NCBI RefSeq assembly: GCF_033097365.1
Contig: NZ_AP028461.1
Location: 6,882,001-6,946,000 of the forward strand
Source: Actinoplanes sichuanensis
GTDB taxonomy: Bacteria; Actinomycetota; Actinomycetes; Mycobacteriales; Micromonosporaceae
Direction: 5' to 3'
Length of the DNA: 64,000 bases
Shown: positions 42,249 to 52,092 of the stretch, piece after piece
Numbering within the stretch: position 1 is the stretch's first letter
Layout: every line of letters starts with the position of its first letter
The notes under the pieces: model-generated
Seen by the model: only the letters and a program-made list of their open reading frames with translations
What the model was told of the DNA's origin: nothing
The model's database searches: none
Translations under genes and position numbers: made by a program

Positions 42249-45200
42249 ATGACTTTCAATGGCTTCATCTCGTACAGCCACGCCGCTGACGGGCGGTTGG
42301 CGCCGGCCGTACAGCATGGTCTGCATCGGCTGGCGAAGCCGTGGCACCGCCGCCGCGCGTTGTGGATCTTCCGGGACCAGACCGGTCTGTCGGTGACCCC
42401 GGCACTGTGGTCGTCGATCCAGGAGGCGCTGGACGGCTCGGACTGGTTCGTGCTGCTCGCGTCACCGGAGGCGGCCCAGTCGCCGTGGGTGAACCGCGAG
42501 ATCGAGCATTGGATCGCGACGAAACCGGCGAATCGGATCCTGCCCGTGGTGACCGACGGCGAGTGGCGGTGGGACCCGTACCGCGGCGACCTGTCCGCGG
42601 ACTCGACGGCCGTGCCGGACGCGTTGCGCGGGGTGTTCGCTGAGGAGCCACTCTTCCTCGACCTGCGCTGGACCCGGAACGACCCGAGTCTCAGCCTGAA
42701 GGACGCCCGGTTCCGCGACGCGATCGCGCAGTTGGCCGCCCCGATGCACGGCCTCAGCAAGGACGAGTTGGAGGGCGAGGACGTCCGGCAGCACCGCCAG
42801 TCCCGGCGGCTACGTCGGGGGGCCGTGGCGGCGCTGGCGTTGCTGACCGCGGTGGCGTCGCTGACCGGCGTGATCGCGGGACGTAACGCCGACCGGGCCA
42901 CCTCCTTCAGCGCCGAGGCCCAGCGGCAGCAGGAGCTCGCCGCGCAGGAACGTGGCAATGCCGGGCGCTTCGCCGAGGAGGCCCGGCGCCAGCAGGAGAA
43001 CGCCCGCGCGCAGGAGGCCCGGGCACACGCCGCCGCCGTGGAGACGAAGACGCAGGAGCAACTGGCGCGGGAGCAGCGGGAGGCGGCCGAACGGGCGGCG
43101 GCCGAGGCGAGACGGCAGCAGGAGAACGCGCGTAAGCAGCGGGAGCTGGCGAACCGGTCGCGGACTCTGGCCGAAGAGCAGCAGAAGGTGGCCCGGGAGC
43201 AGCGTGAACTGGCCGCGCAGGCCGCTCGGGAGACGGACCGCCAGCGGATGATCGCGGAGCAGCAGCAACTCCTCGCCGCGCAGGCCACCGCCGAGGCCGA
43301 GAAGCAGCGGGCCATCGCCCGGCGCCAGCAGTGGCTCGCCGAGGAGTCCGCGGCGGAGGCCCGCCGCCAGCAGGCCATCGCCCAGGAGAACGAACGAAAG
43401 GCGAAGGCGGCCGCCGAGGAGGCCCGCCGCCAGGAGGAGAACGCTGCGGAGCAGAAGCGGATCACGCTCGTCCGGCGGCTGATCAACCGGGCCACGGCCA
43501 CCATCGGCAACGACCCGTCGATGGCTCTCCGGCTCGGGATCGCCGCGGAGAAGATCCAGCCCGGCGCCGAGACCCGGGCCGAGCTCGCCGGCCTCGTCAC
43601 CTCCACCCGCAAGGTCGGCGCGACCGACGAGGTGCTGGCCATGGCCTACGGGGCGAACGACATCATCGCCGTCATCGGCTCGGACTACACCCTGTCACTG
43701 TGGAGCATGGCCGACCCGGCCGTGCCGGTCCGCCTCGTCACGTTCGACGACTTCCCGGTCTTCTCCTTCCTGTCCTTCGGCCGCGACGGCAAGACCCTCA
43801 CCGTCGTCGGCGGCTGGGACCTCCAGCCGACCCTGCTCGACATCTCCGACCCGGCTGAGCCGGTCACGATCAGCACGGTCCCCACGACGGACGCCGTCCA
43901 GGCCGTCCTCAGCCCGGACGGGCGGACGCTCGCCGCCGGCGACTTCGACGGGTTGTGGACCCTCTGGGACCTGGCCGACAGGGAGAGCCCCGCCCGGCTC
44001 GGCCAGATCATGGGCGACAGCCTGACGCCGATCACGTTCAGCCCCGACAGCCGTACCGTCGTGGCCGCCGGCTTCTCCCGCACCACCGGGACGGTCTGGG
44101 ACATCACTGATCGCACGAACCCGACCGAGCTGGCCACGCTGGAGGGCAAGGTCCGGAGGGCCGTCTTCAACCCGGTGCGGCCGCTCCTGGCCACCCATGA
44201 CCAGGCCGGAAACCTTGCGATCTGGGACATGGGCGACCCGGCCAAGCCGAAGAAGCTGTACACGGAGGCGGTCCGGGCCGCCGACGTGACGTTCAGCAGC
44301 GACGGCCTGACCCTGGCCACCAGCGACCGGGAGGGGACGGCGCGCCTGTGGGACCTGACCGGTAACACGCCGGTCCACCTCGCCGATGTGGAGAGCAACG
44401 ACGGCGCCGCGCTGACGATGGCGTTCAGCCCGGACGGCCGGCTTCTGTCCACTCTGGCGGTCGACGGCACGCTGAGCCTGTGGACCGTCAAGGCGCACGG
44501 CGCCCCGAAGATCATCGGCCGGGCCACCGGCGAGACCCGCATCGGGGTGACGGCCGCTCTCAGCTCGGACGGCCGGCGCCTGACCACGGCACACGTCGAC
44601 GGGACGGCGAGCACCTGGGATCTGTCGGACCCCACCCACCCGGTCGAACGGGCCACCGTACGTGTCCTCCCCGGGTTCCTCGATGCGGCGGCGGTCAGCC
44701 CCGACGGTGAGCTGCTCGCCGCCGTCACCTGGGGGTCGGACAACTTCGTGACGCTGACCGATCTCAGTGATCCGAGCGCGCCGGCGCCCCTCGGCAAGCT
44801 GCCCATCGGGCCGATCAGCTACACGCTGGAGTTCGGTCCCGACAGCCGGACGCTGGCCATCGCCGAGGGAGCCGACGTGATGTTGTGGGACCTCACCGAC
44901 CCGCGGAACCCGGTCCGGCTTCCCGAACTGCCGGGCGACGAGGCGGCCGGGCCCATCGCCTTCAGTCCCGACGGTCGCACCGTCGCCGTCGCCGAGAGCG
45001 AGACGGTCAGTCTGTGGAGCCTGGCCGACCGGTCGAAGCCGGTTCGGGCCGGGCGCCTCAAGGGGCACTCCGCGTTCGTGAGCTCCATGGCGTTCAGCCC
45101 GGACGGGCGCACCCTGGCGACCGGCAGCTCGGACAAGACGGCGGCGCTGTGGGACGTCGCCGGCTCGAACCGCCGCCGGCAGGCCATCCTGACCGGCAAC

Positions 45201-45563
45201 ACCACGATCATCGACGCGGTGGCCTTCTCGCCGGACGGCCGCACGCTCGCGACCGGCACCCGGGACTCCGTGCTGACGATCTGGGACGTGGCCGAACCGT
45301 CCACCCCCCAGCGGGTCAGCGGCCTCAAGGGCGCCGAGCTCAAGACGAGGGCCCTGCTCTTCCACCCGGACGGGCACACGCTGGTCACCAGCGGCCGGGA
45401 GCAGAGCGGCAATCGGGCCGCGGTCTGGGACTACTCGGCCCTGAACGCGCTGCGGGCGGCGCCGTCCCAGACCGCCTGCGCCGTCGCCGGTGGCGGCTTC
45501 ACACCGGACGAGTGGGCGGCCTACGTCCCGGAGACGGCGTACCGGCCGACCTGTACCCGCTGA
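42249..45563 (+). CDS. TIR domain - membrane helix - coiled coil - WD40-like propeller protein
   Basis: 1,104 residues. TIR domain at 1-160, with FISYSHAAD at its start and WVNREIEHW holding the Glu typical of NAD-cleaving TIRs. A single hydrophobic helix at about 195-215. A very long Gln/Arg/Glu/Ala coiled coil at about 225-410 with recurring ARRQQ units. From about 430 to 1090 are many propeller blades with the motif FSPDGRTLATG...LWD. Such fusions are common in Actinoplanes-type genomes and are thought to be signalling or defence proteins, with the propeller as sensor and TIR as effector. ATG at 42249 follows a short RBS; the upstream extension is not protein-like. Function is inference. 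Confidence 0.88.
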   Translation: MTFNGFISYSHAADGRLAPAVQHGLHRLAKPWHRRRALWIFRDQTGLSVTPALWSSIQEALDGSDWFVLLASPEAAQSPWVNREIEHWIATKPANRILPVVTDGEWRWDPYRGDLSADSTAVPDALRGVFAEEPLFLDLRWTRNDPSLSLKDARFRDAIAQLAAPMHGLSKDELEGEDVRQHRQSRRLRRGAVAALALLTAVASLTGVIAGRNADRATSFSAEAQRQQELAAQERGNAGRFAEEARRQQENARAQEARAHAAAVETKTQEQLAREQREAAERAAAEARRQQENARKQRELANRSRTLAEEQQKVAREQRELAAQAARETDRQRMIAEQQQLLAAQATAEAEKQRAIARRQQWLAEESAAEARRQQAIAQENERKAKAAAEEARRQEENAAEQKRITLVRRLINRATATIGNDPSMALRLGIAAEKIQPGAETRAELAGLVTSTRKVGATDEVLAMAYGANDIIAVIGSDYTLSLWSMADPAVPVRLVTFDDFPVFSFLSFGRDGKTLTVVGGWDLQPTLLDISDPAEPVTISTVPTTDAVQAVLSPDGRTLAAGDFDGLWTLWDLADRESPARLGQIMGDSLTPITFSPDSRTVVAAGFSRTTGTVWDITDRTNPTELATLEGKVRRAVFNPVRPLLATHDQAGNLAIWDMGDPAKPKKLYTEAVRAADVTFSSDGLTLATSDREGTARLWDLTGNTPVHLADVESNDGAALTMAFSPDGRLLSTLAVDGTLSLWTVKAHGAPKIIGRATGETRIGVTAALSSDGRRLTTAHVDGTASTWDLSDPTHPVERATVRVLPGFLDAAAVSPDGELLAAVTWGSDNFVTLTDLSDPSAPAPLGKLPIGPISYTLEFGPDSRTLAIAEGADVMLWDLTDPRNPVRLPELPGDEAAGPIAFSPDGRTVAVAESETVSLWSLADRSKPVRAGRLKGHSAFVSSMAFSPDGRTLATGSSDKTAALWDVAGSNRRRQAILTGNTTIIDAVAFSPDGRTLATGTRDSVLTIWDVAEPSTPQRVSGLKGAELKTRALLFHPDGHTLVTSGREQSGNRAAVWDYSALNALRAAPSQTACAVAGGGFTPDEWAAYVPETAYRPTCTR

Positions 45564-45578
45564 GACAGCGGCCTGTGC

Positions 45579-45620
45579 GGGCCGTGCCAGGCCGGTGTGC
45601 GCGCCGTGCCAGGCACGGCC
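45579..45620. repeat. Short direct and inverted repeats before ABC exporter
   Basis: A 12-nt direct repeat (45581-45592 and 45603-45614) overlaps a 9-bp inverted repeat (45580-45588 with 45612-45620), just upstream of the ABC genes. Possibly an operator or a terminator of the TIR gene. Confidence 0.45.
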
Positions 45621-45635
45621 GTCAGGCTCGTCGGC

Positions 45636-46613
45636 ATGGGAACGGAAGATCTGGTGGTGCGCGCCGAAGGGCTGCGCAAACGGTTCGGGAGCACGCAGGC
45701 TCTCGACGGGGTGGACCTGCGCATGCGGCGCGGCACCGTGCTGGGGGTGCTGGGGCCGAACGGGGCCGGGAAGACGACCGCGGTACGGGTACTGGCGACC
45801 CTGCTTCGCCCGGACGAGGGCACCGCGTTCGTGGCCGGGGTGGACGTACTGAAGAACCCGCAGGAGGTTCGCCGCAAGGTGGGGCTGACCGGTCAGTACG
45901 CCTCCGTGGACGAGGACCTCACGGGCGTACAGAATCTGGTGTTGATCGGTCGTCTCCTGGATCTGAGCGGGCGGGACGCGCGGCGCCGGGCCGACGAACT
46001 GCTGACCTGGTTCGATCTGACGGAGGCCGCGCAGCGGCCGGCGAAGACGTATTCGGGCGGTATGCGCCGCCGGCTGGACCTGGCGGCGAGCCTGGTCGGC
46101 CGACCCGAGGTGATCTTCCTGGACGAGCCGACGACCGGGCTGGACCCGGCGAAGCGCGAGGACATGTGGGGTGTGGTCCGCACCCAGGTGGCGAGCGGTG
46201 CGAGTGTCCTGCTGACCACGCAGTACCTGGAGGAGGCGGACGCGCTCGCCGACGAGATCGTGGTGGTCGATCACGGCAAGGTGATCGCGCACGACACCCC
46301 GGACGGGCTGAAGCGCAAGGTCGGCGGCCAGACACTGCGGGTGCGTCCGGCCGACCCGGGTCGGCTGCCGGATGTGGTGCGGCTGCTGGACCTGGTCGCG
46401 GCACCGGGCACGTCGGCGAGCCTGGACGAGGCCGCCGGTTCGCGGCCGGGTGCCGCGTCGGTGCCGGTGGCCGGGGACGAGGCGCTGGACAAGCTGATTC
46501 CGGCGCTGCGCGGTGACCGGGTCGAGGTGACCGAGTTGGCGCTGCACCTGCCCAGCCTGGACGAGGTCTTCCACGCACTGACCGGACGCACCAAGGCGGA
46601 GGAACTGGTATGA
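45636..46613 (+). CDS. DrrA-like ABC transporter ATP-binding protein
   Basis: 325 residues. Walker A GPNGAGKTT, signature YSGGMRRRLDL, Walker B VIFLDEPTTGLD and a C-terminal extension with the DrrA-type HLPSLDEVFHALTG motif. With the next gene it forms a two-component drug- or lipid-exporting ABC pump of the daunorubicin-resistance type. ATG 45636 is chosen because it directly precedes the conserved ATPase fold; the frame is open 13 codons earlier. Overlaps the permease gene by 4 nt. Confidence 0.93.
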   Translation: MGTEDLVVRAEGLRKRFGSTQALDGVDLRMRRGTVLGVLGPNGAGKTTAVRVLATLLRPDEGTAFVAGVDVLKNPQEVRRKVGLTGQYASVDEDLTGVQNLVLIGRLLDLSGRDARRRADELLTWFDLTEAAQRPAKTYSGGMRRRLDLAASLVGRPEVIFLDEPTTGLDPAKREDMWGVVRTQVASGASVLLTTQYLEEADALADEIVVVDHGKVIAHDTPDGLKRKVGGQTLRVRPADPGRLPDVVRLLDLVAAPGTSASLDEAAGSRPGAASVPVAGDEALDKLIPALRGDRVEVTELALHLPSLDEVFHALTGRTKAEELV

Positions 46614-47389
46614 CCACGATGACGCAGCCGCTGTCCCGGACCATCAGGCACAGCGCGGCCCTGGCGAAACGAAGTCTGATCAAGACGATGCGCACCCCTG
46701 AGGCGCTGATCGACGTCACCATCCAGCCGGTGATCTTCCTGCTGCTGTTCACCTATCTGTTCGGTGGCGCGATCGCCGGAGACCGGCACGCCTACCTCCA
46801 GTTCCTGCTGCCGGGCATGCTGGCGCAGTCGCTGGCGATGGGCGGGGTGGCGCTCGGCCAGAACCTGAACGCCGACATCGAGAAGGGTGTCTTCGACAGA
46901 TTCCGGTCGCTGCCGATCTCCCGGGCCGCGCCACTGGTCGGCGCGGTGCTGGCGGATGTGGTGCGCTACCTCAGCGTCTGCGTGGTGATGCTGCTGTTCG
47001 GCACGATCATGGGCTTCCGGGTGGAGACCGGGTTCTGGCCGGCGGTGGCCGCGGTGGCCCTGTCGATCGGGTTCGGCCTGTGCTTCTGCTGGATCTCGGT
47101 GTGGGTGGGCATGATGGTCCGCACCTCGGGGGCGGTGCAGGGCGTGATGTTCCTGCTGGTGCTGCCGCTGACGTTCGGGTCGCCGGTGTTCGTGGCGACC
47201 GAGACGCTGCCGGGCTGGCTGCAGGCGTTCGTGTCGGTCAACCCGATCACGCCGCTGGTCAAGACGATCCGGGGGCTGCTGGTCGAGGGGCCGGTGGCCG
47301 GTCCACTGTCGACGACGCTGCTCTACATGGCCGGGCTGCTGGTCATCTTCGTGCCACTGGCACTGCGCGCCTATTCACGAAGGGCCTGA
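46610..47389 (+). CDS. DrrB-like ABC-2 permease
   Basis: 259 residues, six hydrophobic segments, ABC-2 family, with TIQPVIFLLLFTYLFGGAI and the NPITPLVKTIRGLL C-terminal motif typical of DrrB. Membrane partner of the preceding ATPase (ATGA overlap). Its end overlaps the convergent AfsR-like gene by 15 nt. Substrate unknown. Confidence 0.92.
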   Translation: MTTMTQPLSRTIRHSAALAKRSLIKTMRTPEALIDVTIQPVIFLLLFTYLFGGAIAGDRHAYLQFLLPGMLAQSLAMGGVALGQNLNADIEKGVFDRFRSLPISRAAPLVGAVLADVVRYLSVCVVMLLFGTIMGFRVETGFWPAVAAVALSIGFGLCFCWISVWVGMMVRTSGAVQGVMFLLVLPLTFGSPVFVATETLPGWLQAFVSVNPITPLVKTIRGLLVEGPVAGPLSTTLLYMAGLLVIFVPLALRAYSRRA

Positions 47390-50300
47390 TTCGAGGGCGA
47401 GCCGCGCGGGGTCGATCAGGCTCTGCGCGGCCGCCGTCTCCAGGTTCCAGCCGACGGCGTACGCCTCTCCGAAACCCTCCTCGCCGAGCACGGCCCGGGC
47501 CCGGGTGGCCACCGTGATCACGTCGAGCGCGGTGTGGTCGTGGGCGCCGCGCAACCGGGCCGCCGCCCCGAGCAGCGCGGCCGCCTCCCGGGACCGCCCA
47601 CGCTGCACGGCCAGGCCACCGGCGGCGACGGCGACCAGCGCGAGGATCGGCATGTCCTGGGTCTGCACGGCCGCCGGATAGGCCACGGCCAGGGCTTTCT
47701 CGGCGGTGTCCGGGTCGCCCTGGCGGACCGCGAGCGAGGCCCGGACCGCGCCGACGATGGCGCAACCGTGGTCGCCGCCGAGCAGCAGCCGCATGTCGGC
47801 CTCCTCGGCACCGCCGATGCCCATCCCGGCGGCGGCCCGGTCGATCAGCTCGGTGGCCCGGTCGAGGTCGCCGAGCCAGATCATCATCCCGGCTTCGAGG
47901 GCGTCGACGAGCAGCCGCATCTCGCCGGAGTCGGAGCGCTCGGCCCGGCCCCGGGCCTGCGCGAGGGCGGCCCGGGCCTCGTTCGGCTCGCCGCGCCGCA
48001 TGTGCAGGTCGGCCCAGCGCAGGTCGATGAAGATCTCGTCGGCGATGTCGAGGGAGCCGAACTCGAAGGCGAGGGCCCGGGCCGCCCGCAGGTCGCCGAG
48101 GGCCCCGTCCAGGTCGCCGTCGTACTGCCGGACCAGGGCACGCAGCGGCAGCACGGTGGCCTGCCCCCAGCGGTCGCCGAGGGCCCGGAACCCGTCGAGG
48201 GCCAGCGCCGCGTCCCGGCCCATCTGCTCGACGTCGCCGTTGTTCTCGGCGATCTGCGCGCGCATCATGTGCGCCATCGCGGACAGCCAGCGGTCCGGCC
48301 CGTCGATCAGCCGGTTGACCCGCTGCTCGGCGAGCTCGTTGTCACCGGCGAAGTAGAGGATGAACGCGGCGATCGCCCCGGCCGGGCCGGGCAACTCCGG
48401 GTGGGCGGCGAGCCGGTCGGCGAGGGCCCGGACCCGATCGCGGCGCTGGGCGGCGGTCTCGGTCAGCAGCCCCGGCTCGTGGCCGGTGCGGTTGAGGACG
48501 AGGATCGCCTCGGCGCTGTCGATCGCCACCGGGTCGGCGTCGCCCGGCACGGCCAAGGCCTCGGCCAGCCAGTAGGCGGCGTCCGCGTGCCGGCCGAACA
48601 TCTGCCAATACCAGCCCAGGTCGAGCGCGAGCGACAGCGCGGCCCGGGCGTCCCCGACATCACAGAAGTGCCGCAGGGCGGCGAGCGTGTTGTCGTACTC
48701 GGCGCGCATCGTCCGCAACGCCTCCACCTGGGCGACGGTACGCAGTCGGGCGTCGTACTCGCTGACCAGCGCGGCCAGATGCCGGGCGGCCAGATCGCGG
48801 ACCGCGCCGAGAGTGCCCTGTTCGGCGAGGCGCTCGATGCCGTACTCCCGGATGGTCTCCAGCATCCGGTAGCGGCCACCCGGCGCGAGTTGCAGCAGCG
48901 ACCTGTCGACCAGGGCGGCCAGCAGGTCGGCGGCCGAGACGCCGGAGCCGCTGATCGCGGTGGCCGACGAGACGGTGACACCGCCGGGCAGCACGGCGAT
49001 CCGCTCGGCGAGGTCGCGTTCGTCGTCGGCGAGCAGGTTCCAGCTCCAGGTGATCACCGCGCGCAGTGTCCGGTGTCGGGGCTGGGCGGTGCGGTTTCCG
49101 CTGGTCAGCAGCCGGAACCGATCGGACAGGCCGACGGCCAGCTCGGTCAGGCCGAGGGTGCGCAGCCGGGCCGCGGCGAGTTCCAGAGCCAGCGGCAGAC
49201 CGTCCAGGCCGCGGACGATCCGCACCACGTCACCGGCGGTCTCGTCGTCGATCGTGAAGTCCGGCCGGACCGCGGCGGCCCGCTCGACGAACAGCCGCAC
49301 CGCCGGGCTGCCGGCGGCCTCGGTGGCGCCGGCGGTCGCGGCGGGCAGGCCGAGCGGGCCCAGCGGCACCAGCGACTCGCCGTCGACGGCCAGCGGTTCC
49401 CGGCTGGTGGCCAGCACCCGCAGCCGCGGACAGCGCACGAGCAGCGCGCTGATCAGGTGCGCGACCGCGTCGATCACGTGCTCACAGTTGTCGATGAGAA
49501 GCAGGATCTGCCGCCCGTACAGCCGCTCGGCCAGCACGTCGACGTCGCCGCGCCCGTCGGTCCGCACCCGGTTGACCGTCTCGAACAGCGCCGAACCGCG
49601 CAGCCCGGCCGACGCGACGACCGCCGCGCCGACCTTCGCCGCCTCGGTCACCGACGCCAGATCGACGAGCCACACACCGTCCCGGAAGGCTCCGGCCCGC
49701 CGCCGCGCGGCCTCCACCGCGAGCCGTGTCTTACCGGCGCCGCCGGGCCCGAGCACGGTCACCAGGCGCCCGGCGTCGAGCAGCGCGTCGATCCGCGCGA
49801 GGTCGTCGGCCCGGCCGACGAAGCTGGTCAGTGGTTCCGGCAGGTTGGTCGGCGGCGGGTCCGCCGCATTCTCGACCCGCGGCGGTACGGTCGACACGTC
49901 CCGATGCGGAGTAGAAGGCGTCGTCCCGCGCAACAGGTGTAGGTGACGCTCCCGCAGGGCCGCCCCCGGGTCGGCGCCGAGTTGATCACCGAGCGCCGCC
50001 CGCACCCGCTCGTAGACGGCGAGGGCGTCGGCCTGCCGCCCCTGCACGGTCAGCGCGTCGATGAGCAGCGCCGCGAGCCGTTCGTTCAGTGGATGCTCGG
50101 CCAGCAGCCCGGTCAGCCGCCCGGCCGCCCGTTCGGCGAGCCCGAGCGCGATCTCCGCCTCGCCCAGGTCGGCGACCGTCTCGATGACGTCCTGCACGAC
50201 CCGGACCGCCTGGGCGGGCGCGACCTCGGTCAACTCGGGCGCGACGGTCCCGGCCACCGCGAGGGCCGCCGCCGCACCGAGCGGTCCGGCGGCGCCGGCC

Positions 50301-50668
50301 GGATCACCGGCTCGCAGGCACTCCCGCCCGGCCGCGGCCAGCCGCGCGAACCGGTGCACGTCCACGTCGTCCGGCTCGACGGCCAGCCGATAGCCGCCTT
50401 CGGCCTGGGCGACCGTGTCACCGCCGCCGAGTTGTCGCCGCAGCCGGGAGATCAGCGACTGGAGTGCATTCGCCGGATCGGCCGGCTGCTCCTGCGGCCA
50501 GAGCGCCTCGACGAGCAGCCCCGGCGCGACCGGCCGGCCGGCGGCGACCGCGAGCCGGACGATCAGGCCGCGCAGCCGGGCACCGGTGATCGGCAGCTCG
50601 GCACCGCCACGGGTGACCCGCAGCGCACCGAGCAGCCCGACCCGCAGCCGGTCCCCGTCCCCACTCAC
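47375..50668 (-). CDS. AfsR/SARP-like transcriptional regulator (BTAD, NB-ARC, TPR)
   Basis: 1,097 residues. N-terminal OmpR-type winged helix (about 1-95: LRVGLLGALRVTRGG, ALQSLISRLRRQLGG), then a BTAD domain to about 250, a STAND NTPase with P-loop GPGGAGKTR (about 306) and LLIDNCEHV Walker B, and a long TPR-like C-terminus. Large SARPs activate secondary metabolism genes. It lies convergent with the DrrAB-like exporter, which may be one target. No obvious SARP heptamer repeats were found nearby. ATG start. Confidence 0.92.
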   Translation of the reverse strand: MSGDGDRLRVGLLGALRVTRGGAELPITGARLRGLIVRLAVAAGRPVAPGLLVEALWPQEQPADPANALQSLISRLRRQLGGGDTVAQAEGGYRLAVEPDDVDVHRFARLAAAGRECLRAGDPAGAAGPLGAAAALAVAGTVAPELTEVAPAQAVRVVQDVIETVADLGEAEIALGLAERAAGRLTGLLAEHPLNERLAALLIDALTVQGRQADALAVYERVRAALGDQLGADPGAALRERHLHLLRGTTPSTPHRDVSTVPPRVENAADPPPTNLPEPLTSFVGRADDLARIDALLDAGRLVTVLGPGGAGKTRLAVEAARRRAGAFRDGVWLVDLASVTEAAKVGAAVVASAGLRGSALFETVNRVRTDGRGDVDVLAERLYGRQILLLIDNCEHVIDAVAHLISALLVRCPRLRVLATSREPLAVDGESLVPLGPLGLPAATAGATEAAGSPAVRLFVERAAAVRPDFTIDDETAGDVVRIVRGLDGLPLALELAAARLRTLGLTELAVGLSDRFRLLTSGNRTAQPRHRTLRAVITWSWNLLADDERDLAERIAVLPGGVTVSSATAISGSGVSAADLLAALVDRSLLQLAPGGRYRMLETIREYGIERLAEQGTLGAVRDLAARHLAALVSEYDARLRTVAQVEALRTMRAEYDNTLAALRHFCDVGDARAALSLALDLGWYWQMFGRHADAAYWLAEALAVPGDADPVAIDSAEAILVLNRTGHEPGLLTETAAQRRDRVRALADRLAAHPELPGPAGAIAAFILYFAGDNELAEQRVNRLIDGPDRWLSAMAHMMRAQIAENNGDVEQMGRDAALALDGFRALGDRWGQATVLPLRALVRQYDGDLDGALGDLRAARALAFEFGSLDIADEIFIDLRWADLHMRRGEPNEARAALAQARGRAERSDSGEMRLLVDALEAGMMIWLGDLDRATELIDRAAAGMGIGGAEEADMRLLLGGDHGCAIVGAVRASLAVRQGDPDTAEKALAVAYPAAVQTQDMPILALVAVAAGGLAVQRGRSREAAALLGAAARLRGAHDHTALDVITVATRARAVLGEEGFGEAYAVGWNLETAAAQSLIDPARLALESGPS

Positions 50669-50827
50669 GACACCGATCCTGCCGCGTCCGGTCCACCCAC
50701 CCCAAATCGGGCGGGTCCGGAGCCGATTCGCCGGTTCGTGACCGGCGGTTCGAGATGCTCGACCGGATCGGCGGGTCTCCGGCCATCAGCCCTCGCGCGG
50801 GCGTTCCGCCTGCTTAGCCTCGACGGC

Positions 50828-51439
50828 ATGCGAAAGATCACTCTGGCCGCCGCCGCGACCGCCGCCGTCGTGGTGTCGGGCAGTCCCGCGGCCGCCGGGC
50901 CACCGACCCTCACCGAACTGCGGGCGGCGCTGCTGACCGCGGCCGAGGCGCCGACCGGCTACCGGGTGGCGGAGGCGCCGCAGAACATGCAGCTGCCCAT
51001 CCCCCTGGACCGGACGCTGTGCGACGACGACACGTCACGCGACGGCGAGCCGGAGACCACCCTGGTCGTGGAGAGTCTCGAGGAGGACGGCGGCACCTCG
51101 GTCTTCACCGGGATCGCCGCGCCCGGCGCCTTCAACGCCCGCGCGTTCGTCACGGCGGTGGAGAAGACCCCGGTCCGCTGCCCGAAGGAGAACGGCTCGA
51201 CCCTCACCCCGCTGACCCTGCCCGCGCTCGGTGACGCCGCCGCCGGTTTCCGGGACGTCAAGCCCTCGGTCGACGGCACCTCGTCCGAGTCGACCGTGGT
51301 GGCGGTGGCCGACGGTGAACTGGTGCTGTTGTTCGAGATGAGCGGGGGCGACGAGTCCGACCGGGCCGAGTTCCTGACCCTGGTGGCGGCGGCGGTGGGC
51401 AAGGCCGGCCGGCTCCCGGGTCAGTTCTCGGCGGCGTAG
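50828..51439 (+). CDS. Small secreted hypothetical protein
   Basis: 203 residues. Signal peptide (MRKITLAAAATAAVVVSGSPAAAG), then a mature domain with two cysteines (LCDDDT and VRCPKENG) and a C-terminal beta-rich part, resembling sensor-like extracytoplasmic proteins. No family named. Divergent from the AfsR-like gene across 159 nt. The 3' end overlaps the convergent ktrA by 19 nt. Located outside the membrane. Confidence 0.75.
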   Translation: MRKITLAAAATAAVVVSGSPAAAGPPTLTELRAALLTAAEAPTGYRVAEAPQNMQLPIPLDRTLCDDDTSRDGEPETTLVVESLEEDGGTSVFTGIAAPGAFNARAFVTAVEKTPVRCPKENGSTLTPLTLPALGDAAAGFRDVKPSVDGTSSESTVVAVADGELVLLFEMSGGDESDRAEFLTLVAAAVGKAGRLPGQFSAA

Positions 51440-52092
51440 GCCTCGACCTTGGCGGTGTCCCCGGCGACGATCAGCACCGCGCCCTCGGGGACCACGGTCT
51501 CCGGTCGGGCGTACACGAAATCCTCGCCGGGCCGTTTGGTGCCGACCACCGTGACGCCCCACCTGGTGCGCAACCCGAGGTCGGCGAGGGTGCGCCCGGC
51601 GGCGCCGAGCGGCGCCCGGACCTTGGCGATGGCGAAGCCGTCGTCGAACTCGATGTAGTCGAGCATCCGGCCGGAGATCAGGTGGCCGACCCGCTCACCC
51701 ATCTCCGACTCGGGGAAGACGACATGGTCGGCGCCGACCGACGCCAGGATCTTGCCGTGTTTGACGCTGGTGGCCTTGGCCCAGATCTCCTTGACGCCGA
51801 TCTCGGTCAGGGTGAGCACGGTCAGGACGCTGGTCTCCAGGTTGGTGCCGATGCCGACGACGGCCCGGTCGAACTCGTGCACCCCGAGCTGGCGCAGCGC
51901 CTCCTCGTCGGTGGCGTCGGCCTCGGCGACCTGGGTGAGACGGTCCGACCAGTCCTGGACGATCCGCGCGTCGGAGTCGATGCCGAGCACCTCGTAGCCG
52001 AGTTCGAGCAGCGTCTCGGCGACCGCCCCGCCGAACCGGCCGAGACCGATCACCGCGACGTGGGAGCCTTCGGGCAGTTTCTGATCAGCCAA
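51421..52092 (-). CDS. ktrA: KtrA/TrkA-type potassium channel regulator
   Basis: 223 residues. N-terminal RCK/TrkA-N domain with nucleotide motif VIGLGRFGGAVA and conserved IDSD; C-terminal TrkA-C domain (about 140-220), which often binds c-di-AMP. It forms a ring on the cytoplasmic side of the KtrB pore and gates it by ATP/ADP. Downstream of ktrB with an 8-nt overlap. Confidence 0.93.
   Translation of the reverse strand: MADQKLPEGSHVAVIGLGRFGGAVAETLLELGYEVLGIDSDARIVQDWSDRLTQVAEADATDEEALRQLGVHEFDRAVVGIGTNLETSVLTVLTLTEIGVKEIWAKATSVKHGKILASVGADHVVFPESEMGERVGHLISGRMLDYIEFDDGFAIAKVRAPLGAAGRTLADLGLRTRWGVTVVGTKRPGEDFVYARPETVVPEGAVLIVAGDTAKVEAYAAEN

Noticed and set aside
43695..46574. 959-codon minus-strand open frame across the propeller region and ABC ATPase
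   Set aside because: Antisense to two well-supported genes; repetitive content mirrors the WD40 repeats.
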